NCBI GenBank assembly: GCA_017305715.1
Contig: JAFKKG010000017.1
Coordinates: forward strand, 154,305-218,304
Reading direction: 5' to 3'
From: Hyphomicrobiales bacterium
GTDB lineage: Bacteria; Pseudomonadota; Alphaproteobacteria; Rhizobiales; Xanthobacteraceae
Length of the DNA stretch: 64,000 bases
The notes below the pieces were generated by a model. It was not told where the DNA came from. It searched no databases and saw nothing but the letters and a program-made list of their open reading frames with translations. Shown one piece after another: positions 43,599-51,655 of this stretch (position 1 is the stretch's first letter; each line of letters begins with the position of its first letter). A program made the translations under genes and the position numbers.

Positions 43599-44135
43599 TC
43601 ACGAATAGTCGCGCGGGCCTCCGACGCCCTTGACGGCATCGAGATTGCCGTGGACGCGGCGCAGAAGGTCGATCAGGACTTCGCGCTCGTCCTTCTTCAG
43701 GACCGACAGCAACCGACGCTCGCGTTCGTGGGCCGCGACGATGACCTTGTCGTGGATCGCGCGTCCTTTCGCGGTCAGCGAAATCGAGTGGGTGCGCCCG
43801 TCGTCCGGCGCCGTCCGGATCGTGACCAGGCCGCGCTTCTGGAGCACCGACAGCGCGCGGCTCACCGGCCCCTTGTCGAAGCCGATCACGTGACAGATGC
43901 GCGCGGCCGGAATGCCGGGCTCGATCGCCAGCAGCGACATGATCCGCCAATCCGTGACATTGACGCCGAAATTCTTTTGATAATAAGCGGTGGCGCTGTT
44001 CGACAGCTTGTTGGCGATGAAGGTGATGAACGCCGGAACATAGCGGTCGAGATCGAGCAAGGGTCCGCTATCGGCGTTTGCGGTCTCCGCCGGTTTCGGC
44101 CGGCGCGGCTTCCTCGGAGGCGGACTGCTGCTCAT
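43599..44135 (-). CDS. MarR-family regulator
   Basis: 178 residues from ATG 44135 (MSSSPPPRKPRRPKPAE); an in-frame TTG at 44186 is possible. The winged helix spans VTDWRIMSLLAIEPGIPAARICHVIGFDKGPVSRALSVLQKRGLVTIRTAPDDGRTHSISLTAKGR. It is divergent from the P450 gene, with a short intergenic region containing GGCCAAGG and AAGGCCAA six bases apart. The likely role is control of the P450 and/or the neighbouring ligase operon. Confidence 0.9.
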   Translation of the reverse strand: MSSSPPPRKPRRPKPAETANADSGPLLDLDRYVPAFITFIANKLSNSATAYYQKNFGVNVTDWRIMSLLAIEPGIPAARICHVIGFDKGPVSRALSVLQKRGLVTIRTAPDDGRTHSISLTAKGRAIHDKVIVAAHERERRLLSVLKKDEREVLIDLLRRVHGNLDAVKGVGGPRDYS

Positions 44136-44236
44136 ATCCCTGATCGTCGTTGCGCGGTGCAACCCTGCAATAGAGACAACGGCCAAGGTTTTACAAGGCC
44201 AAACTTCCTGTCACGAACAACCTTCGGGAGGTCCGG

Positions 44237-45484
44237 ATGAGTGCAACACATTCGTCTACGTCAAACGGCAGCGTTGCCGGCCCGGCGGCCGGCGGTTCGG
44301 CCGATATCGCGCATCTGGACGTCGATCCGTTCTCGATCGCGTTCTTCGCCGATCCCTATCCGACCCATGAACTGCTGCGCGAAACCGGTCCGGTCGTCTA
44401 TCTCGACAAATGGAACGTCTATGCGGTCGCACGCTATGCCGAAGTGCATGCCGTGCTGAACGATCCGCTCACCTTCTGTTCGAGCCGCGGCGTGGGCTTG
44501 AGCGATTTTGCCAAGGAGAAGCCGTGGCGGCCGCCAAGCCTCATCCTCGAAGCCGATCCGCCGGCGCATACCCGAACGCGCGCGGTGCTGAACCAGGTGC
44601 TGTCGGCCAGCGTGATGAGGCCGCTGCGCGAAAAATTCGCCGCCGCCGCCGCCGCCAAGGTCGACGAATTGCTGGCGCGCAAAAGCTTCGAAGCCATCGC
44701 CGATCTGGCGGAAGCCTTCCCGATGTCGGTCTTTCCGGACGCAATGGGGCTCAAAGAGGAGGGCCGCGAGAATCTGCTGCCCTATGCGGGCCTGGTCTTC
44801 AACGCCTTCGGGCCGCCGAACCAGTTGCGGCAGGAAGCTATCGACCGTTCGGCGCCGCACCAGTCCTATGTCGCGGCCCAATGCCAGCGCGAAAACCTGC
44901 GGCCCGACGGTTTTGGCGGCTGTATCCACGCCCGCGTCGATAGCGGCGATATCACCGAAGCGGAAGCGCCGCTTCTGGTGCGATCGCTGCTCTCGGCCGG
45001 CATCGACACCACCGTCAACGGCATTGGTGCGGCGGTCTATTGCCTGGCGCGGTTTCCCGACCAGCTCACGCGGCTGCGCCAGGATCCGACCTTGGCGCGC
45101 AACGCCTTCGAGGAGGCGATCCGCTTCGAAAGCCCGGTGCAGACGTTCTTCCGCACCACCACGCGGGAGGTCGAGATATCAGGCCGTCGCATCGGCGAGG
45201 GCGAGAAAGTGCTGATGTTCCTCGGCGCCGCCAACCGAGACCCGAGGCGCTGGGAGAACGCCGACCATTACGATATCGGCCGCAAGACCAGCGGCCATGT
45301 CGGGTACGGCTCGGGCATTCATATGTGCGTCGGCCAGCTCGTCGCGCGCCTCGAAGGCGAAGTGATGATGGCGGCGCTGGCGCGAAAGGTCGCGCGCATC
45401 GAGATCACCGGTCCCGTCAAGCGCCGCTACAACAACACGCTGCGCGGGCTTGAAAGCCTGCCCGTCACGATGCATCCGGCCTGA
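44237..45484 (+). CDS. Cytochrome P450, CYP199A-like
   Basis: 415-residue P450. The I-helix oxygen motif is AGIDTT (254-259), the ExxR region lies in FEEAIRFESPVQTFFRTTTREVE, and the haem ligand is Cys364 in YGSGIHMCVGQ. Long stretches such as VVYLDKWNVYAVARYAEVHAVLNDP match CYP199A2 of R. palustris as I know it. That enzyme O-demethylates 4-methoxybenzoate and hydroxylates related para-substituted benzoates. The ferredoxin and reductase that usually accompany it are not in this window. Confidence 0.93.
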   Translation: MSATHSSTSNGSVAGPAAGGSADIAHLDVDPFSIAFFADPYPTHELLRETGPVVYLDKWNVYAVARYAEVHAVLNDPLTFCSSRGVGLSDFAKEKPWRPPSLILEADPPAHTRTRAVLNQVLSASVMRPLREKFAAAAAAKVDELLARKSFEAIADLAEAFPMSVFPDAMGLKEEGRENLLPYAGLVFNAFGPPNQLRQEAIDRSAPHQSYVAAQCQRENLRPDGFGGCIHARVDSGDITEAEAPLLVRSLLSAGIDTTVNGIGAAVYCLARFPDQLTRLRQDPTLARNAFEEAIRFESPVQTFFRTTTREVEISGRRIGEGEKVLMFLGAANRDPRRWENADHYDIGRKTSGHVGYGSGIHMCVGQLVARLEGEVMMAALARKVARIEITGPVKRRYNNTLRGLESLPVTMHPA

Positions 45485-45553
45485 CGTTCGCACCGGTTCC
45501 GACACGATAAACCGCCGCCGATGCAGGCGCGGACAAAATGGAGGAGGGAACAA

Positions 45554-46768
45554 ATGAAGAGTCTCAAGGTCTGCCTGGCGCTTGCCTTGTCATGTGCGGC
45601 ATCCGTGACGGCGCGTGCGGAGATATCCGACAATGTCGTGCGCGTCGGCGTACTCAACGACATCTCCGGCATCTTCCAGGACACCAATGGCATGGGGTCG
45701 GTGGAAGCCGCGCGCATGGCGGCCGAGGATTTCAACGGCGGTGGCAAGGGCATCAAGGTCGAGATCGTCTATGCCGACCACCAGAACAAGGCCGACGTGG
45801 GACAGGCGATCGCGCGCAAATGGCTCGATGTCGAGGGGGTCGACGCCATCGTCGACGTGCCGAATTCGGCGGTGGGTCTGGCCATCAATTCGCTGCTGCG
45901 GGATTCGCGCATGACGTTCCTGGCGTCGTCGACCGCAAGCTCCGACCTCACCGGCAAGGCGTGTTCGCCGAACACCATTCAGTGGGTCAACGACGCCTGG
46001 GCCACCGGCAACACCACGGCGGCGGCAATGATGGGGCGCGGCGGCAAGGACTGGTACTTCGTTACGGTCGATTATGCGCTCGGCAAGGGCATTGAGGCCG
46101 AAGCCACCAATTACATCGAGAAGCACGGCGGCAAGGTGCTGGGATCGAGCAAGCACCCGCTCGGCACGTCGGATTTTGCGTCATTCCTGCTGCAGGCGCA
46201 AAGTTCAAAGGCCAAGGTGATCGGGCTCGCCAATGCCGGCGGCGACACCATCAACGCGGTCAAGCAGGCCAACGAGTTCGGCATCCAGCAGAGCGGGCAG
46301 ACGATGGTGGCGTTCCTGCTGTTCGTCAACGACGTGCACGGCATGGGATTGAAGGTCGCCCAAGGCCTGCAATTGCTGGAAGCGTTCTACTGGGACATGG
46401 ATGACGACACCCGCGCATTTGCAAAACGCTTTGCGGCGCGGCCCGGCATGAACGGCAAGATGCCGAGCGGCAATCAGGCCGGCGTCTATGCCTCCACGCT
46501 GGCCTATCTCAATGCGGTAGCGGCGACCGGCAGCGACCACGCCAGGGATGCCGTGCCGCAGATGAAGACGTTCAAGGGCAAGGACAAATTGTTCGGCGAC
46601 GTCACCATCCGCCAGGACGGCCGGGTCATTCACCCGATGTATCTGTTCGAGGTGAAGAAGCCGGAGGAGTCGAAATATCCGTATGATTATTACAAACTGA
46701 TTTCGACGATTTCGGCCGATCAGGCGTTCCGCCCGATCGCCGACGGCGGCTGTTCGCTGGTCAAGTGA
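45554..46768 (+). CDS. Branched-chain-type ABC binding protein (aromatic acid type), copy 2
   Basis: 404-residue periplasmic binding protein. A signal peptide (LKVCLALALSCAASVTARA) is followed by VVRVGVLNDISGIFQDTNGMGSVEAARMAAEDFNG. It is a clear paralogue of the 40298 product along its length. A strong GGAGGG site precedes ATG 45554; the frame is open a little upstream. It follows the P450 gene and probably supplies its benzoate-type substrate. Again there are no adjacent permeases. Confidence 0.92.
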   Translation: MKSLKVCLALALSCAASVTARAEISDNVVRVGVLNDISGIFQDTNGMGSVEAARMAAEDFNGGGKGIKVEIVYADHQNKADVGQAIARKWLDVEGVDAIVDVPNSAVGLAINSLLRDSRMTFLASSTASSDLTGKACSPNTIQWVNDAWATGNTTAAAMMGRGGKDWYFVTVDYALGKGIEAEATNYIEKHGGKVLGSSKHPLGTSDFASFLLQAQSSKAKVIGLANAGGDTINAVKQANEFGIQQSGQTMVAFLLFVNDVHGMGLKVAQGLQLLEAFYWDMDDDTRAFAKRFAARPGMNGKMPSGNQAGVYASTLAYLNAVAATGSDHARDAVPQMKTFKGKDKLFGDVTIRQDGRVIHPMYLFEVKKPEESKYPYDYYKLISTISADQAFRPIADGGCSLVK

Positions 46769-46773
46769 TTTCT

Positions 46774-46904
46774 ACCTCGCCCCGCTTGCGGGGAGAGGTC
46801 GACGCGGAGCGTCGGGTGAGGGGTACAGGTCTCACGACTGACTGCAATCGGGGACAGAGCCCCTCACCCCAACCCTCTCCCCGTAAGAACGGGGAGCGGG
46901 AGAA
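46774..46904. repeat. Palindromic repeat, family 3 (second copy)
   Basis: CCTCGCCCCGCTTGCGGGGA on the left, CCCTCTCCCCGTAAGAACGGGGAG on the right, with inner GTGAGGGG / CCCCTCAC. Same family as 28952-29052. It sits between convergent genes, where it may terminate both. Confidence 0.75.
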
Positions 46905-46917
46905 GCTAGTTCACTCC

Positions 46918-47715
46918 TCAAGCCTTGCCGGCGACCGTCCTGGCCGCGTCGGCGATGCCCTTTGCCATCGCCACGAACTCGCTCGGCATCATGATGATCG
47001 TCATGGTGTTTTGCTCGGCGCCGACTTCAGTAATCATCTGCATGCGTCTCAACTCGAGGCCGGCCGGGTTTTGCATGATGACTTCGGCTGCCTGACGGAG
47101 TTGCTCGGCGGCATCGAGCTCGGCTTCGGCCTTGATCAGCCGGGCGCGCTTCTCGCGCAAGGCTTCCGCTTCCTGGGCCATCGCACGCTGCATGCTGGGC
47201 GGTATTTCGACGCTTTTCATTTGAACGAGCTCGACCTTGACGCCCCAGGGCTCGGTAACCGCGTCGATCGACTTCTGCATGACTTCCGCGATCGTGTCCT
47301 GATCCTTGAGGATTTCGTCCAGCGTATGCTGCCCGAGCACCGTGCGCAACGTCGTCAAGGAGACTTGGACCACGGCGTTCGAGACCGCCTTGACTTCGAT
47401 CACCGCCCGTTCGGGGTCGACGATGCGATACCAGATCACGGCGTCGACCTTGATCGGCACGTTGTCGCGCGTGATGCCTTCCTGTTGCTCGACATTGGCG
47501 GTGATGGTGCGCAGATCGAGCTTGGTCTGCCATTCGATCAACGGCCAGACCAGGTAAAGACCTGGCCCTGCGGTGCGATTGAATTTGCCGAGCCGGAATA
47601 CGACGCTTCGTTCGTACTGATTGGCGACCCGGATGCTCATGATCAGGAGCGCAAGGGCGATGACGGCAAACAGAATCAAGAAAGAACGCGCGGCGAAAAA
47701 ATCCATGATCGACAT
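46918..47715 (-). CDS. Slipin/stomatin-like SPFH-domain membrane protein
   Basis: 265-residue protein. One N-terminal hairpin/membrane segment (FLILFAVIALALLIMSIRV) is followed by an SPFH domain with NQYERSVVFRLGKFNRTAGPGLYLVWPLIEWQTKLDLRT and a coiled C-terminal part. It is a bacterial slipin thought to scaffold membrane microdomains or assist protease control. No adjacent NfeD partner gene is visible, unlike many slipins. ATG 47715 has GGAGG upstream. It follows the NADH dehydrogenase gene on the same strand. Confidence 0.92.
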   Translation of the reverse strand: MSIMDFFAARSFLILFAVIALALLIMSIRVANQYERSVVFRLGKFNRTAGPGLYLVWPLIEWQTKLDLRTITANVEQQEGITRDNVPIKVDAVIWYRIVDPERAVIEVKAVSNAVVQVSLTTLRTVLGQHTLDEILKDQDTIAEVMQKSIDAVTEPWGVKVELVQMKSVEIPPSMQRAMAQEAEALREKRARLIKAEAELDAAEQLRQAAEVIMQNPAGLELRRMQMITEVGAEQNTMTIIMMPSEFVAMAKGIADAARTVAGKA

Positions 47716-47826
47716 GGCCGCCTCCATTAGTATCGCCGCAGCATAAGGGGATGGGCGGAGCCGATTTCAATCCCTTCGCATGACCGGCCGCGCGGATTAT
47801 TTTTTTGCATCGGGACGCTTGACGCG

Positions 47827-49101
47827 TCAGCCCGTCACCTTGCTCGAACCCTGCGTGATCAGCCGTGCCGCGCGCTGGTTCCGGGCGTGGATCCAGAGCC
47901 AGCTCATGGCGACGCTGAGGCGGTGGCGCAGGCCGATCAGGAAGTAGATGTGGGCGATGCCCCAGATCCACCAGGCAATCGTACCGCGGAGCTTGAGCCA
48001 GCCGAAATCGATCACCGCCTTGCGCTTGCCGATCTGCGCCAGGCTGCCGGCATGCTTGTAGCGGAACGGCGGCAGCGTGCCGCCGTTCAGCCGCGCCTTG
48101 ATGAGGGCGGCGACGTAGCGGCCCTGTTGCTTGGCCGCCGGCGCGATGCCGGGCACCGGATTCCCGCTTGTGTCCGATATCGTCGCGGTGTCGCCGACGG
48201 CGAAGATATCGGGATGGCCGGGCACGGTGAGGTCCGGATTTACCTGCACGCGATACGCGCGGTCGGCCGGCGCGCCCAGCCATTCGGCGGCGCGCGAGGC
48301 GCGCACTCCGGCAGCCCAGATGATGGTTCGTGCTTCCAGCCGGTTGCCGCCATAGACCACGCCGTCGATGCTGCATTCGGTCACCGGCTTTCCGAGCACC
48401 ACTTCGACGCCGAGTCCTTCCAGCGACTTCTGCGCATAGGCCGACAGATCGTCGGGAAAGCCGGCGAGCACGCGGGGGCCCGCTTCGATCAGCACCACGC
48501 GCGCCTTGCTGGTATCGATGTTGCGAAAATCCTTTGGTAGCGTGTCCTTGGCGAGATCGGCGATGGTGCCGGCGAGTTCGACGCCGGTCGGCCCGGCGCC
48601 GATGATGACGAAAGTCAAAAGCGCCGCGCGGCGCGCCGGATCGGTCTCGCGCTCGGCGCGCTCGAACGCGACCAGGATGCGCCGCCGCAGGGTGGTGGCG
48701 TCCTCCAGCGTTTTCAGGCCCGGCGCGAACGGCTCCCATTCGTCATGGCCAAAATAGGCGTGGCGCGCGCCGGTGGCGAGCACCAGCGTGTCATAGGGCA
48801 GGGCATCGCCGTCATCGACCAGCACGCGCTTGGCCGCCGCATCGATGCCGCTGACATTGGCAAACAGCGTCGTGACGTCGGGCCGGTCGCGCAGGAGATA
48901 GCGGATCGGCCAGGCGATCTCGGAGGTCGCCAGCGACGCGGTCGCGACCTGATAGAGCAGCGGCTGGAACAGATGATGGTTGCGGCGGTCGACCAGCGTG
49001 ATTTTGACCGGCGCGCCGGCAAGCCCGAAGGCAGCCTCCAGCCCGCCGAAGCCGGCGCCGACGATCACCACGTGGTGCGGACGGTTCGGCGCTGTCGTCA
49101 T
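47827..49101 (-). CDS. ndh: Type II NADH dehydrogenase (NDH-2)
   Basis: Single-subunit FAD enzyme of about 424 residues that passes electrons from NADH to quinone without pumping protons. The FAD-binding motif is VVIVGAGFGGLEAAFGLAG near the N-terminus and the NADH-binding motif is VIIGAGPTGVELAGTIADLA. IFAVGDTATI is the second FAD motif, and the C-terminal IAWWIWGIAHIYFLIGLRHRL is membrane associated. I take ATG 49101. With cioAB this gives a non-proton-pumping path from NADH to oxygen in the same region. Confidence 0.94.
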   Translation of the reverse strand: MTTAPNRPHHVVIVGAGFGGLEAAFGLAGAPVKITLVDRRNHHLFQPLLYQVATASLATSEIAWPIRYLLRDRPDVTTLFANVSGIDAAAKRVLVDDGDALPYDTLVLATGARHAYFGHDEWEPFAPGLKTLEDATTLRRRILVAFERAERETDPARRAALLTFVIIGAGPTGVELAGTIADLAKDTLPKDFRNIDTSKARVVLIEAGPRVLAGFPDDLSAYAQKSLEGLGVEVVLGKPVTECSIDGVVYGGNRLEARTIIWAAGVRASRAAEWLGAPADRAYRVQVNPDLTVPGHPDIFAVGDTATISDTSGNPVPGIAPAAKQQGRYVAALIKARLNGGTLPPFRYKHAGSLAQIGKRKAVIDFGWLKLRGTIAWWIWGIAHIYFLIGLRHRLSVAMSWLWIHARNQRAARLITQGSSKVTG

Positions 49102-49324
49102 GGAATCCAGCCTCGGTTCGAGATGTCTCCGTGCCTCCATTATGTAGCTATTTGTGCGCTGCTTCCAAGAGAAGCTTGAGGGTGCGTTTGCCTATCGACC
49201 GATAGCGAAAACGCATCGTGGAGGTGTAGATGCCGCCTGAAAATAATGATTTCAGCGGCGCATCCTTTGGCAGTTCCCAAACGTCCTTGGGGCGGACGAT
49301 AAACCCAGGCCATGGAGACGGAAG

Positions 49325-49633
49325 ATGAAACGCACCCTGATCAGGTATAAGACCAAGCCCGAAATGGCTGAAACGAACGCCGAACTGGTCGCTGCGGTAT
49401 TTGCGGAACTGAAGGCGGCGCAGCCGGACGGCACGCGCTATCTTTCGCTGCGGCTGGAAGACGACACGTTCATCCATTTCGTCGAAACCACGGCCGATGA
49501 TGGCGCCAGTGCCTTGCCCAAGCTGGCGTCGTTCGCCGCGTTCCAGAACGGCATTCGCGAGCGCTGCGCCGAACCGCCTCTGGCCCGCAGCGTTACCATC
49601 GTCGGCAATTATCGCATGCTGAGCGAGGCGTGA
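49325..49633 (+). CDS. Small conserved protein, ferredoxin-like fold probable
   Basis: 102-residue protein (MKRTLIRYKTKPEMAETNAE...RYLSLRLEDDTFIHFVE). The pattern resembles dimeric alpha-beta-barrel (ABM-type) proteins but I cannot name the family. Its stop overlaps the GTG of the sigma-factor gene, so the two are cotranslated. Such small proteins are common partners of ECF41-type sigma genes. Confidence 0.75.
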   Translation: MKRTLIRYKTKPEMAETNAELVAAVFAELKAAQPDGTRYLSLRLEDDTFIHFVETTADDGASALPKLASFAAFQNGIRERCAEPPLARSVTIVGNYRMLSEA

Positions 49634-50538
49634 GGTCTTCGGAAGCGAGAATGACAGAAACATCTGACGCATGGCCTGCCGGCGATATCGGCGCGCTGCT
49701 GGGCGCGCTGCGGCCAAGGCTGCATCGCTATTGCGCGCGCATGGTCGGCTCGGTGATCGACGGCGAGGACGTGCTGCAGGAGGCCTTGATCAAGGCAATG
49801 GAGGCGTTTTCCGCCGCCGCGCCGATCGGCAATCCCGAGGGCTGGCTGTTCCGGATCGCGCACAACAGCGCGCTGGATTTTCTGCGCAGGCGCCAACGGC
49901 AGCAAGCGCTGTATTCGGAACAAGAGGTGGACATGATGGCCGACCAGCTCGATGCCGTGACGAGCCGCCAGGTCGCTGCGGCCTCCCTGCGCATCTTCAT
50001 GCGCCTCAACGTGACGCAGCGCTCGAGCGTGATCCTGATGGATGTGCTCGGTTGTTCCCTGGCGGAAATCTGCGCGGTCATGGATGTGAGCCTCGCCGCC
50101 GCCAAGGCCGCGCTGGTTCGCGGCCGCGCGCGCTTGCGAAAATTTGCCGATGAGCCCGACGATGCGCCGCAACCGGCATTGTCGGACGCCGATCGCAGGC
50201 GGCTCGGCGCCTATGTCGCCCATTTCAATGCACGGGATTTCGACGCCATCCGCGCCATGATTGCCGACGACGTGCGCCTCGATCTCGTCAGCAAGACCCG
50301 CATGACCGGCAAGGCCGAAGTGTCCCGCTATTTCGGCAATTACGCCAAAGTCAGCGATTGGCATTTGGTGCCCGGCCTCGTGGAGGGGCGTCCGGCGATC
50401 CTGGTGTTCGACCCGAGCGAGCCCAGTTCAGGGCCGAAATATTTCGTGCTGCTGGCCTGGTCGGCCGGCAAGGTCGCGACCATCAGGGATTTCCGCTACG
50501 CGCCTTACATCATCGAAGGTGCGGAATACCGGATCTGA
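49630..50538 (+). CDS. ECF41-like sigma factor with C-terminal SnoaL-like domain
   Basis: 302 residues. Sigma region 2 (LRPRLHRYCARMVGSVIDGEDVLQEALIKAMEAFSAA) and region 4 (LRIFMRLNVTQRSSVILMDVLGCSLAEICAVMDVSLAAAKAALVRGRARLRKF) are followed by an NTF2/SnoaL domain from about 185 (RLGAYVAHFNARDFDAIRAMIADDVRLDLVSKTRMTGKAEVSRYF). A fused SnoaL domain acts as a built-in regulator in ECF41-type factors. GTG 49630 or ATG 49651 could be the start. No anti-sigma gene is seen. Confidence 0.9.
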   Translation: MRSSEARMTETSDAWPAGDIGALLGALRPRLHRYCARMVGSVIDGEDVLQEALIKAMEAFSAAAPIGNPEGWLFRIAHNSALDFLRRRQRQQALYSEQEVDMMADQLDAVTSRQVAAASLRIFMRLNVTQRSSVILMDVLGCSLAEICAVMDVSLAAAKAALVRGRARLRKFADEPDDAPQPALSDADRRRLGAYVAHFNARDFDAIRAMIADDVRLDLVSKTRMTGKAEVSRYFGNYAKVSDWHLVPGLVEGRPAILVFDPSEPSSGPKYFVLLAWSAGKVATIRDFRYAPYIIEGAEYRI

Positions 50539-50599
50539 GCCATCGGGCCGACCGGGCGGCAATGCGGTCTTCCGGGATTCGCTGCAATGCGGATCATAC

Positions 50600-51538
50600 C
50601 TATGTGGCCGCGGCTTTCACCAGGCAGTCCGACAAGCGCTGCGCGGCAGGCGAGAGACTACGGCCGCGAAGATGCGCCATCACGAACGCGCCCGGAGCCG
50701 CCTGCGGCGGAACGTTGAGGATGCGAAGCGCGCCGAGCTTGTAGAAATATTCCGCGACATCGGCTGAAAGCAGCCAGATCAGGTCGGAGCCATTCATCAA
50801 TGCGACATTGGTCTGGATCGAGGACGATTCCACCAGGCACCGTTCGGGCCGGCACCGCTGCTTTCGGAACAGCGCCTCCGCGGCGCTGCGCATCGCGGTG
50901 CCGTTTTCCGGCAGGATCCAGGGATACGCCATCAGGTCGTTCCAGCGCGTCGCGCGTTTTTTGGTCAAGGGATGATCGGGTCCGCAGACCGCCCTGACGG
51001 CGGGCCGGTACAGCTCCCGCGTGACGATGTCGGCGTTCTGGATCTGGCTGGAGAAGCGCCCGACCAGGATGTCGATGTGGCCCGTGTGCAATCTGGTGAG
51101 AAGTTCGTCCATCGGCCCTTCGCGGACGGTGACGTTGATGCGCGGCGCTTCCGTCAAGAGCAGGCCCAGGGCGCGCGGCACAATGACGTAGCAGGAGCTC
51201 ACCCCCGCGCCGATGCTGGCCGCGCCAATCAAGCCGCCGTCGATCGCCTCGAGTTCCTGTTGCGTGCGGTCGATATCGGCAATCAGTCCCGCGGCCCTGC
51301 GGACCAGGGTCCGTCCTGCGGCTGTCGGCTTCAAGGTCCGCCCGACGCGTTCGAACAGGCCGATGTCGAGATCGGAGGCCAGGGTCCGCAGCAGGCGCGA
51401 CGCCGCCGGTTGCGTCAGATTCACCTCGCGGGCGGCGGCGCTCAGCGTCTCCGTCCGTTCCATCGCGGCGAGCAGTTCGAGTTGCGAGGGACGAAGGCGG
51501 CTGAGCAGCCGGGTCTTCCGCTTGCGGGGGCTTTTCAT
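50600..51538 (-). CDS. LysR-family regulator
   Basis: 312-residue LysR regulator. The N-terminal helix-turn-helix is LRPSQLELLAAMERTETLSAAAREVNLTQPAASRLLRTLASDLDIGLFERVGRTLKPTAAG. The C-terminal effector domain has GPMDELLTRLHTGHIDILVGR. It is divergent from the glutamine-synthetase-like gene with a 24-bp dyad between them. It is the likely activator of the ligase/oxygenase operon in response to an aromatic inducer. It is close to the GbpR/PcaQ-type aromatic regulators in general layout. Confidence 0.93.
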   Translation of the reverse strand: MKSPRKRKTRLLSRLRPSQLELLAAMERTETLSAAAREVNLTQPAASRLLRTLASDLDIGLFERVGRTLKPTAAGRTLVRRAAGLIADIDRTQQELEAIDGGLIGAASIGAGVSSCYVIVPRALGLLLTEAPRINVTVREGPMDELLTRLHTGHIDILVGRFSSQIQNADIVTRELYRPAVRAVCGPDHPLTKKRATRWNDLMAYPWILPENGTAMRSAAEALFRKQRCRPERCLVESSSIQTNVALMNGSDLIWLLSADVAEYFYKLGALRILNVPPQAAPGAFVMAHLRGRSLSPAAQRLSDCLVKAAAT

Positions 51539-51540
51539 CG

Positions 51541-51564
51541 ATACATTCCAGAATTGGTATGTAT
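51541..51564. promoter_or_regulatory. 24-bp dyad in the LysR / GS-like intergenic region
   Basis: ATACATTCCA - GAAT - TGGTATGTAT: 9 of 10 positions in each arm mirror. It begins 2 bp from the LysR start and about 90 bp from the GS-like start, the usual location of a LysR recognition site that controls both genes. Confidence 0.65.
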
Positions 51565-51655
51565 TGGCGTCAACAATTCATTGGATATGATAGCTCAAAA
51601 ACCACAGCATTGGGCAAGGCGCATCCCGCGGACAGAAAGCTGCCTCAAGAGACCC

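Noticed and set aside
43438-44240. Long open frames running through the CGCACG repeat on both strands
   Set aside because: They are shadows of the MarR gene; the repeat translates to alternating Arg/Thr, Ala/His or Ala/Cys-type runs, and no frame has a plausible start.
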